DNA of 64,000 bases from Alteromonas sp. a30. GTDB lineage: Bacteria > Pseudomonadota > Gammaproteobacteria > Enterobacterales > Alteromonadaceae. The notes under the pieces were generated by a model. That model was not told the origin of the DNA. It made no database searches and saw only the letters and a list, made by a program, of their open reading frames with translations. Below are positions 25,503-32,671 of this stretch, one piece after another. Each line of letters opens with the position of its first letter. Position 1 is the stretch's first letter. Position numbers and translations under genes: made by a program. The stretch spans positions 62,001 to 126,000 of the forward strand of contig NZ_JABEPE010000002.1 of assembly GCF_026788005.1 (NCBI RefSeq), given 5' to 3'.

Positions 25503-27218
25503 CTAGGATAACACTTCTATCGCTTCAACCAACATTTGCAAAGAGACTTTCCCTCGAAAGCGATTAATATCGAGCTTATAGGCTACATGTAACCATGTTG
25601 ACGACGCTGGGCAAGTTGCAGGATCGACATTAAACATAATCGCATCTATTAACTCATTGCTATTTTCCAGTTGCAGTACCAACTTCAAATGTTTTCCGGC
25701 CAGCACACGATGCTGGATTAACCGGAACTTGCCATCGAAAATAGGCTCGGGAAAGCCTTGTCCCCATGGTCCCGCCGTTTTCAGTTGTTGTGCAAAATCC
25801 AAAGACAAGCATTCAATGGGCAGGCTACCATCGCTGTATACTGCATCATGCAAATCTTCTGGCGATAATGCTTCTTCACAAAGCTGATTAAACAATGAGG
25901 TAAATGCTGTTAGCTGGTCTTGCTCGATGGCTAATCCTGCGGCTGCGGCATGCCCCCCAAACTTTAATATGACCCCCGGATAACGTGTGTTTAACTCTTC
26001 AAGCACATCGCGAATGTGCAATCCGGGAATCGAACGCGCCGAGCCTTTTAAGGTATTGTCATCCTGCTCAGCAAAAACAATTGTTGGTCGATAATATTTA
26101 TCTTTCACTCTACCTGCGACAATACCAATAATGCCTTGATGCCAGTTTGCCTCGTAAAGCACAATTCCGTGAGGAATATCATGCAACGCAAAGGCATTCA
26201 ATACGGCTTCTGCCTCCTTTTGCATACCAGACTCAATTTCTTTACGTTCACTATTGAGTGAATCTAACTTGCTAGCAAGTTGAATTGCTTCGTACGGATT
26301 ATCAGTCAACAAGCATTGAATACCTAAGGACATATCATCTAAGCGTCCAGCCGCATTAAGCCTTGGGCCAAGCACAAATCCTAATGTAGAAGAATCAATG
26401 TCTGTCGCCTCCTTTTGGGCAACCTTCAGCAAAGCATTAATACCAGCAGCACATTTCCCCGCTTTTATTCGCTGCACCCCTTGATGCACTAAAATACGGT
26501 TATTGGTATCAAGGGGAACAACATCGGCAACCGTACCCAAGGCAACTAAATCGAGTAACGACCCTAAATTTGGTTCTGCTATAGATTGCTCCTGAAACCA
26601 GTGCTGCTGTTGCAGGTGTCGTCTAAGCGCCATCATCAAATAAAAGGCAACTCCCACACCTGCAAGATTCTTCGAAGGAAAAGCGCAATCTCTCTGGTTA
26701 GGGTTCACAATAGCATCAGCATTAGGCAGTGCCTCAGCGGGTAAATGATGATCGGTAATGATCACTTGTAAACCTAATGATTTCGCCAAACTCACCCCTT
26801 CCAAACAGGCAATGCCATTATCAACCGTTACAATGACTTCCGCGCCTTGCTGATGTGCCATGGTGACAATTTCAGGACTTAAACCATAGCCATACTCGAA
26901 GCGATTCGGTACAAGATAGTGATGGCTAACACATCCTAGCATCGTTAACGCTCGCACCATCACAGCAGTGCTTGTTGCGCCATCTGCATCAAAATCGCCG
27001 ATGATCATGATCTTTTGTTTATTTTTGATAGCTTGCGTAAGGAGTTCGACGGCAAGCTCTACTTGCTTCAAGCCATCATAGTGCAGCAAATCTTTAGTCG
27101 AGTGCTTGATATCTTGCTCACTAAGTACGCCTCGACTGGCATAAATGCGCTGGATAATAGGGTGTAGATGTTGAGGAAGACCGCCGATTTCCACCGGCGG
27201 TCGATACTGAATTTTCAA
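25503..27218 (-). CDS. recJ: Single-stranded-DNA exonuclease RecJ
   Basis: 5'-to-3' ssDNA exonuclease of mismatch repair and RecFOR recombination. The 571-aa length is as in the family. The DHH-superfamily motifs are present: IIGDFDADGATST (motif I), VTVDNGIA (II), VIITDHHLP (III, the DHH), then LGFVLGPRLNAAGRLDDM and the C-terminal DHHA1 motif KFGGHAAAAGLAI. It follows dsbC by 45 bp, matching xerD-dsbC-recJ of E. coli. Confidence 0.96.
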   Translation of the reverse strand: MKIQYRPPVEIGGLPQHLHPIIQRIYASRGVLSEQDIKHSTKDLLHYDGLKQVELAVELLTQAIKNKQKIMIIGDFDADGATSTAVMVRALTMLGCVSHHYLVPNRFEYGYGLSPEIVTMAHQQGAEVIVTVDNGIACLEGVSLAKSLGLQVIITDHHLPAEALPNADAIVNPNQRDCAFPSKNLAGVGVAFYLMMALRRHLQQQHWFQEQSIAEPNLGSLLDLVALGTVADVVPLDTNNRILVHQGVQRIKAGKCAAGINALLKVAQKEATDIDSSTLGFVLGPRLNAAGRLDDMSLGIQCLLTDNPYEAIQLASKLDSLNSERKEIESGMQKEAEAVLNAFALHDIPHGIVLYEANWHQGIIGIVAGRVKDKYYRPTIVFAEQDDNTLKGSARSIPGLHIRDVLEELNTRYPGVILKFGGHAAAAGLAIEQDQLTAFTSLFNQLCEEALSPEDLHDAVYSDGSLPIECLSLDFAQQLKTAGPWGQGFPEPIFDGKFRLIQHRVLAGKHLKLVLQLENSNELIDAIMFNVDPATCPASSTWLHVAYKLDINRFRGKVSLQMLVEAIEVLS

Positions 27219-27263
27219 AAGAGGGTCACTACTTTTTATATTTAATCAAGGAGACCGATTGGA

Positions 27264-27983
27264 TTAAAGCGTTTTAAGTAATTGCTCTAATTGCTGCGGC
27301 GGTTGATAACCTGGCAACATACTACCATCGGCTAGCATGATAGCAGGCGTACCATTAACACCCACTTGCATGCCGAACATATATTGGTCGTGTACTTTGT
27401 TTGAACAAGACGCAGAATGTACTGAATCACCGGCCTTAGCAGCAGTCATTGCTTCTCGTTTGTTCTTTGAACACCACACAGACTGCATGTCACCGAATGC
27501 CTTACTATTCGGGCCGCCACGAGGGAATGCCAAGTAACGAACAGTAATACCTAAGTCATTATATTCTGCTATTTGATTATGCAAACGACGACAGTAACCA
27601 CAGGTAATATCGGTAAAGACGGTAACTTCGTATTTCTCATCTTTCGCTTTGAATTCGATCATGTCGTTTTCAAATTTTTTCATACCACTAATACGGACAG
27701 ATGCTAGCGCATCTTCAGTTTCATTGCGCATACCTTCATCTAAATTGAAGATACGACCATGAACAAAGTATTTTGCGTCTTCACTTACGTAGAACAAGCC
27801 ACGCTCAGTCATGACTTGATAAAGACCTTGGATAGGAGAGCTTTTGATTTCACTAACCTGCATTTTCAGCAAGTTTTCAATTTTGGCTTTTGCCGCAGAT
27901 TCTTTTTCACTTTCAGCGTGGGCTTGAAAAGAAAATGTCATCAGCAACAGGCACAACGACATAACATAAGAAATTGTACGCAT
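27264..27983 (-). CDS. dsbC: Thiol:disulfide interchange protein DsbC
   Basis: Periplasmic disulfide isomerase. The 239-aa protein has a signal peptide (cut near QAHA/ES, residue 23), a dimerisation domain (~25-85) and a thioredoxin fold with the active site Cys128-Gly-Tyr-Cys131 (DITCGYCRRLH). The cis-proline loop NGTPAIML comes later. It lies between xerD and recJ, its conserved location. Confidence 0.95.
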   Translation of the reverse strand: MRTISYVMSLCLLLMTFSFQAHAESEKESAAKAKIENLLKMQVSEIKSSPIQGLYQVMTERGLFYVSEDAKYFVHGRIFNLDEGMRNETEDALASVRISGMKKFENDMIEFKAKDEKYEVTVFTDITCGYCRRLHNQIAEYNDLGITVRYLAFPRGGPNSKAFGDMQSVWCSKNKREAMTAAKAGDSVHSASCSNKVHDQYMFGMQVGVNGTPAIMLADGSMLPGYQPPQQLEQLLKTL

Positions 27984-28130
27984 AGGTAATCCCGATAGTT
28001 TATTTGGTGCCCCGGTCAGGGAGGTATCGATTCAGTAGACCTAGTTTCATGCATTATATTTCCGTGAATCAAGTAATTCCAAGCAAAAAACCTCGTGGTT
28101 AAGGTTGAGTTCAAACTTAAACACCATTAT

Positions 28131-29069
28131 TTACCCCCTCGGATGATGCTCAGTTACCAACTGCTGTAGGCGCTCAGTGGCAATATGGGTGTATATTTGT
28201 GTTGTCGATAAATCACTATGACCAAGTAACATTTGCACGGCTCTTAAATCAGCGCCATGATTTAGCAAATGCGTTGCAAAGGCATGGCGTAACGTATGAG
28301 GAGACAATATTTCTGAGGCAATCCCTGCGATTTGCGCATAGATTTTTATACGATGCCAAAACGTTTGCCGCGTCATTTGAACCCCACGACTACTTGGAAA
28401 AACAATATCACTATTGCCCTTTAAAAGCTCTCGCCGTCCATGTTTAATGAAACGACTCACCCACTCCACAGCGACCTCCCCCATCGGCACTAAACGCTCT
28501 TTTCCGCCTTTGCCTATGATGCGAATAACCCCCTGCTGCAAACTCATATTATTAAGACTTAATCCCACCAATTCAGACACTCGCAAACCAGTTGCATACA
28601 ACAATTCAAGCATGGCCTTATCCCTGAACTGCACCACATCTTCATCATTTGGTGCAGCTAACAAATCCAACACTTGTTGTTCACTTAACACTTTGGGCAG
28701 GGTTTGCGGTAATTTGGGGTTTTGAATTAATGCGACAGGGTCGTCTTCTCGGAGCTTTTCGTCCTGAAGCCAATGCATAAAGCTTCGTAAACTACTTAAA
28801 AAACGTGCGGTACTGCGTTCAGACAAACCTTGCTCGTATCGTTGCGCTAAATAGTGATTGATATGATTTGCCTCAATTTGGCTCAAATTAGAACAGGCCG
28901 TTTGCCCCTCCAAATATAAAGCCAACTTACTCAAATCGCTCCGATACGCACTCAATGTATGCTTGCTCAAGCCCTTTTCTAACCACAATGCATCAACAAA
29001 CTGCTCAATAAGTTGCGTGTTTTCATCATTAATAATAATGGGTTTTAAGCGTTGGTCATTGGCCTTCAT
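28131..29069 (-). CDS. xerD: Site-specific tyrosine recombinase XerD
   Basis: With XerC, resolves chromosome dimers at dif under FtsK control. The 312-aa protein has an N-terminal SAM-like core-binding domain (~15-105) and a catalytic domain with all expected residues: Arg163 (TGLRVSEL), Lys187/190 region, His258, Arg261 (HTLRHAFATH), His284 (LLGHSDL) and Tyr293 nucleophile. Its position next to dsbC-recJ and divergent from fldB identifies XerD rather than XerC. Confidence 0.95.
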   Translation of the reverse strand: MKANDQRLKPIIINDENTQLIEQFVDALWLEKGLSKHTLSAYRSDLSKLALYLEGQTACSNLSQIEANHINHYLAQRYEQGLSERSTARFLSSLRSFMHWLQDEKLREDDPVALIQNPKLPQTLPKVLSEQQVLDLLAAPNDEDVVQFRDKAMLELLYATGLRVSELVGLSLNNMSLQQGVIRIIGKGGKERLVPMGEVAVEWVSRFIKHGRRELLKGNSDIVFPSSRGVQMTRQTFWHRIKIYAQIAGIASEILSPHTLRHAFATHLLNHGADLRAVQMLLGHSDLSTTQIYTHIATERLQQLVTEHHPRG

Positions 29070-29149
29070 TGGCTTTGGTCTACTCTTTGTCGAAGCCGAT
29101 TGGTATCAGCATATCTGAAAGCGATATGAAAGTGGAATCGGCCTGAGAA

Positions 29150-29178
29150 TTAGCAACATACATTTCTCATGTTACAAT
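29150..29178 (+). promoter_or_regulatory. Predicted sigma-70 promoter for fldB-folM
   Basis: TTAGCA (29150-29155), a 17-nt spacer and TACAAT (29173-29178), about 46 bp upstream of the fldB ATG in the xerD/fldB divergent spacer. Confidence 0.5.
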
Positions 29179-29224
29179 CGCCGCAGTTTGTTCCACTCAG
29201 TCGTTTTTAACCTAAAAGTAGTCG

Positions 29225-29788
29225 ATGCAACTTATGCCTGATAATCCCTCTCCAATTGGTTTATTTTATGGTTCCACCACCTGCTACACAGAAATGGCAG
29301 CCGAAAAAATTCAAGAAGCAATCAACACGAAATGTGGCTTTGAGCGCGTATCTTTGCACAATATAAAAGATACCAACCTTGCCAATACGGAAAACTACTC
29401 TGTCATCATTTTTGGTATTTCAACATGGGATTTTGGCGAGCTTCAGGAAGACTGGGAATCGCAGTGGGATGATGTTGCATCATTGAACCTTAAAGATAAA
29501 ATCGTCGCTATTTTCGGTTTAGGGGATCAAGTCGGCTATCCAGACTGGTTTCAAGATGCTGTGGGCATGTTGCACGAACATATTCAACCTCAGGGCTGCC
29601 ATAGCATTGGATATTGGCCTAACGAAGGTTACGAATTCACGCAATCAAAAGCGCTTACAGAAGATGGGGAATTTTTTGTTGGTCTCAGCTTGGATGATGA
29701 AAACCAATGGCAATCAAGCGAGGAGCGTATTGACAATTGGGTTGAACAAATTTTGCTGGAAATCCAAGAAATCGAAAAAGTCCTTTAA
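29225..29788 (+). CDS. fldB: Flavodoxin FldB
   Basis: FMN-binding electron carrier. The 187-aa protein shows the phosphate-binding loop IGLFYGSTTCYTEM (in E. coli FldB the same loop lacks one usual Thr) and FGISTWDFGELQEDW, which contacts the flavin ring. VAIFGLGDQVGYPDWF follows. It is divergent from xerD, the E. coli arrangement, which favours FldB over FldA. A second in-frame ATG three codons in (29234) is also possible. Confidence 0.9.
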   Translation: MQLMPDNPSPIGLFYGSTTCYTEMAAEKIQEAINTKCGFERVSLHNIKDTNLANTENYSVIIFGISTWDFGELQEDWESQWDDVASLNLKDKIVAIFGLGDQVGYPDWFQDAVGMLHEHIQPQGCHSIGYWPNEGYEFTQSKALTEDGEFFVGLSLDDENQWQSSEERIDNWVEQILLEIQEIEKVL

Positions 29789-29806
29789 ATAAAATAAGTA
29801 ACATTC

Positions 29807-30514
29807 ATGAACACACAACACGTATTAATTACTGGCGCTGGTCAACGACTTGGGTTGCATTGCGCGCAGACATTGCTTGAAAAAGGGCACCAAGTTACGA
29901 TTACCTATCGCACAGAAAAAGTGGGCGTGGATCGCCTCCGCGATATGGGAGCGCGATGTATTCAAGCGGACTTTGCTAGCGACGACGGTATCTCTCGCTG
30001 CATCGATGAAATAAAAGCAAAAGCTAACGGTATTACAGCAATCGTTCACAATGCTTCCACATGGTCTTCTGATACACCTGAGCAACGTGGCAGCATTTTT
30101 GACAACATGATGCAGGTTCATGCCAAAGCGCCCTACCTCATTAACTACGCTTTAGAAGAAGCCTTCAGAGATTCACTAAAGAGCATTACTCATATTAGTG
30201 ACTTTGTATCTCAAGTAGGTAGCACTAAACACACCGCTTATGCAGCCTCAAAAGCGGCACTCGACAATTTAACACTTTCATTTGCGCGCAAATGGGCACC
30301 GGCCATTCGAGTCAATAGCATCTCCCCCTCAATGATTATTTTTAACGAACACGATGATGCTGCCTATCGCCAAAAAGCACTGGCTAAATCCCTTGTTGGC
30401 ATTGAACCAGGTGAGTCGGTAGTAACGAATACGTTGTTATATTTACTGGAAAACGCTTACGTGACAGGTCAAATTATTTCACTAAATGGTGGTAGAAATT
30501 TGAACCTCCCGTAA
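29807..30514 (+). CDS. folM: Dihydromonapterin reductase FolM (short-chain dehydrogenase)
   Basis: NADPH-dependent pterin reductase of the SDR superfamily that reduces dihydromonapterin and, weakly, dihydrofolate. The 235-aa protein has the cofactor motif ITGAGQRLGLH (~8-18), HNAS (~81-84), Ser131, and catalytic Tyr145 and Lys149 (TAYAASKAAL). The C-terminal segment YVTGQIISLNGGRNLNLP is typical of FolM. It lies 18 bp behind fldB and is likely cotranscribed. Confidence 0.88.
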   Translation: MNTQHVLITGAGQRLGLHCAQTLLEKGHQVTITYRTEKVGVDRLRDMGARCIQADFASDDGISRCIDEIKAKANGITAIVHNASTWSSDTPEQRGSIFDNMMQVHAKAPYLINYALEEAFRDSLKSITHISDFVSQVGSTKHTAYAASKAALDNLTLSFARKWAPAIRVNSISPSMIIFNEHDDAAYRQKALAKSLVGIEPGESVVTNTLLYLLENAYVTGQIISLNGGRNLNLP

Positions 30515-31102
30515 ACGCCGTTGTCTTAGTAGAGAGGACGACGTTGGTCAAACACCATAACAAAGCCGTTAGCTGGGGGACAGGGTCTACTGACTCAGTA
30601 GGGCCAGTTTGTTCAATTGCCTATTTTACAACTCCCCTTTATTCAATAAACCGATTAGTTTCTTTAAATTACTGCGAAATAAAAACAATTACTTAACAAT
30701 TAATCTAATTAGGTGATGCACTTTTAAACAAATCATCGACTTTATTTACTAGACTTTAGTCGCAAAATATCGCGTTATTAGGTAAAAACTTTTTAATTAA
30801 AATGTATTTAAGGGTTAAATATTTCCATAAACTTTAGAAGTATTCCCCTTGTTAACCAACTGAATGAAATAAATTTTTTATTCAAAAAGTTGATTCAGTC
30901 CCACATTTTCTTTTAACAAGAATCGAAAAATTAATACTATTTTCTAATAATAAAATAGGTTTAATTAATTTGATGAGTTGCTATATTAATAATCAAACAG
31001 GTTGTGAAACGATTTCCAAATGAGTTCAGTTAAGATGGTTTAACGGAGCTTGAAATATCGCAGGGAGCTAAAGCGGTTTTTTTTAAATTTAGGAGGCTGT
31101 TT
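30515..31102. other. 588-bp AT-rich spacer between folM and the CheW-like gene
   Basis: No plausible gene on either strand and no tRNA-like fold. It contains a 15-bp palindrome at 30587-30601, long A/T runs, and two direct copies of GGAGCT near its end (31045 and 31064 area), then the ribosome site aggagg before the next gene. It is longer and more AT-rich than any other spacer here; it may hold an sRNA, a long 5' leader or decayed sequence. Confidence 0.5.
30587..30601. promoter_or_regulatory. 15-bp palindrome CTACTGACTCAGTAG
   Basis: Perfect 7-1-7 palindrome 72 bp after folM. A one-base centre suits a dimeric-protein operator better than an RNA hairpin. No binding family is recognised. Confidence 0.35.
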
Positions 31103-31480
31103 ATGCGCGAAATCCAATTGCCAGATGCCATGTCAAATTTGATTAAGAATCTTCAAATCGTTCAGATTGAATGGCGAGATGTTCCTATTCAAATTCCGAA
31201 GTTCGCAGTTTATGCAGTCATTGATAACCCTGTTATCGAAAGCTACGTTTATCGTGAAAACCGCAGAGTAGGCTTATTAAAGCAGAAACACTACTCTATT
31301 CCTGTCATAGATCCTTTCAGAGGCAGTTTACTAGAGGCGCCAAAACATGTTGTTGTGGTCAGCCATACTAAAGGAAATCGTTTTGGTTTATTTGGGTATC
31401 CGGCAGATACAATCGAGCACAATATTTCATTACCCTTTTACCATCGCTCGGTTAATCGCATCGTTAAAGACTTCGTGTAG
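31103..31480 (+). CDS. Stand-alone CheW-like domain protein
   Basis: The 125-aa cytoplasmic protein aligns by eye with the CheW fold. VQIEWRDVPIQIPKFAVYAV matches the first strands. VGLLKQKHYSIPVIDPFRG matches the CheW GxxxxRGxxxPVIDL segment, and HVVVVSHTKGNRFGLFGYPAD matches the later strands. The canonical RG of the receptor-binding turn is replaced by KQKH. It has its own ribosome site (aggagg, 8 nt spacing) and a strong terminator; no che, mcp or flagellar gene is near. It may be an accessory chemotaxis coupling protein or an adapted regulator. The family call is my reading of the pattern, not a search result. Confidence 0.65.
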   Translation: MREIQLPDAMSNLIKNLQIVQIEWRDVPIQIPKFAVYAVIDNPVIESYVYRENRRVGLLKQKHYSIPVIDPFRGSLLEAPKHVVVVSHTKGNRFGLFGYPADTIEHNISLPFYHRSVNRIVKDFV

Positions 31481-31495
31481 TGCTAAGCCGCTTTT

Positions 31496-31525
31496 CGCCA
31501 GCCTGTTACTGAGCTGGCGTTTTTT
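31496..31525 (+). terminator. Intrinsic terminator of the CheW-like gene
   Basis: CGCCAGC (31496-31502), a 10-nt loop, GCTGGCG (31513-31519), then TTTTTT, 16 bp past the stop codon. Confidence 0.85.
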
Positions 31526-31573
31526 ATGCGTTAACGCTTAATCCGCACCTAATAATGACGCTCCCATATCTTT

Positions 31574-32368
31574 TTAAAATGCAAGATAAAAAGCTTGGCA
31601 AAGCCGCTTGAAAGCCTCGCTGTAATCTCCATCATCCTGATGAATCGTCAGGCGCTCACATTTTACGATTAACCCCTCCCTCTTTTTTTGAATACACCAG
31701 CACTGACGCTTAATCGCTTTTATACTGGTTGTTTGAATATCGAGTCGTTGCGTTATCGTTAAGCCATACTGACAGACAACCTGTTCCAATTCTGTTTGAG
31801 ACTGAACAGGCAATACGCAATAAAAACGCCCCGTTTCACACAGCAACTGACTCACGCTTTCGATTAACAGCCGCAGTGTTAAATGGTTCGATTGACGCGC
31901 ACGCTTACGTGAATCGGGCATAGACAGCACATTATTATCGCGCTCGTTAGGTTGGTGTGCAGCGTAGTAAGGGGGATTACTAACAATTAAATCAAAGGCA
32001 TGGGGCCTATTGTGTGATCTTTTTGTTCCCTCGACGATCAACTCTGAAGTTTGAGCAACAAAGTGTTGTAAATCTACATGCTGTGCTTTTATTTTGTTGC
32101 TCCACGGCGATTGAGAAAAGTTGTGCCGCGCTTGCCAAAAAGCCAAATCATCCGGCTCAATCGCCACAATTTCAGCATGCGTTAACGATGCTGTTTTTTG
32201 CGCCAGCATCAATGCTAACAAACCACTCCCTGTACCGATGTCTAAACAATTGCGCGCTCCCGCTGTATCCAGCCAACTGCCCAAAATAATGCTGTCTGTA
32301 CCCACTTTCATCGCACATTGATCGTGTTGTACATAAAAAGCTTTAAACTGAAATCCTGACGACGCCAC
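31574..32368 (-). CDS. trmN: tRNA1(Val) (adenine-37-N6)-methyltransferase TrmN6 (YfiC)
   Basis: Makes m6A37 in tRNA-Val(cmo5UAC). The 264-aa protein has FYVQHDQCAMKVGTDSIILG, the AdoMet-binding motif LDIGTGSGLLALMLAQ and the N6-adenine methyltransferase catalytic motif SNPPYY. An insertion near residues 125-135 (VEGTKRSHNRPH) lengthens it slightly over E. coli YfiC. It is convergent with the CheW-like gene and divergent from dpp4. Confidence 0.88.
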   Translation of the reverse strand: MASSGFQFKAFYVQHDQCAMKVGTDSIILGSWLDTAGARNCLDIGTGSGLLALMLAQKTASLTHAEIVAIEPDDLAFWQARHNFSQSPWSNKIKAQHVDLQHFVAQTSELIVEGTKRSHNRPHAFDLIVSNPPYYAAHQPNERDNNVLSMPDSRKRARQSNHLTLRLLIESVSQLLCETGRFYCVLPVQSQTELEQVVCQYGLTITQRLDIQTTSIKAIKRQCWCIQKKREGLIVKCERLTIHQDDGDYSEAFKRLCQAFYLAF

Positions 32369-32490
32369 GCTTTCCTACTTTTTATTCAAAGTGTTAACAA
32401 TTAATGCCCGCCACCAGCCATCATAAATGATGGATTCACAGCGAGTCTGTGTTAATTTCAATTAGTCACTGATGGTTGTGAGAACACCAC

Positions 32491-32534
32491 GCTATAGACA
32501 AAGTGAACTCACGCTTCGCTGTAGTGTCTATAGC
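32491..32534. repeat. Inverted repeat GCTATAGACA/TGTCTATAGC
   Basis: Perfect 10-bp arms at 32491-32500 and 32525-32534 with a 24-nt spacer that holds its own GTGA/TCAC dyad (32503-32512). It lies between the divergent starts of trmN and dpp4; role unknown. Confidence 0.45.
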
Positions 32535-32618
32535 AAAGTCGTGATTCAGAAAGAAACAGTAACAATGAAGAAACTTCAATAATGCTGTAATACTTCTTAG
32601 AATAGATCCCATCTCACA

Positions 32619-32644
32619 GAGGATACACTTTAATATACATCCTC
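32619..32644 (+). promoter_or_regulatory. Hairpin GAGGAT/ATCCTC just upstream of dpp4
   Basis: 6-bp arms (32619-32624, 32639-32644) with a 14-nt loop, ending 27 bp before the dpp4 ATG; a possible leader hairpin. The spacer from 32369 to 32671 otherwise shows only the larger inverted repeat at 32491-32534. Confidence 0.35.
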
Positions 32645-32671
32645 TCCCAGTCTCCACTAACGGAAGTTGCA

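Noticed and set aside
30515-31102. Possible riboswitch (c-di-GMP type) before the CheW-like gene
   Set aside because: The conserved GEMM core segments could not be found; the GGAGCT repeats alone do not support a riboswitch.
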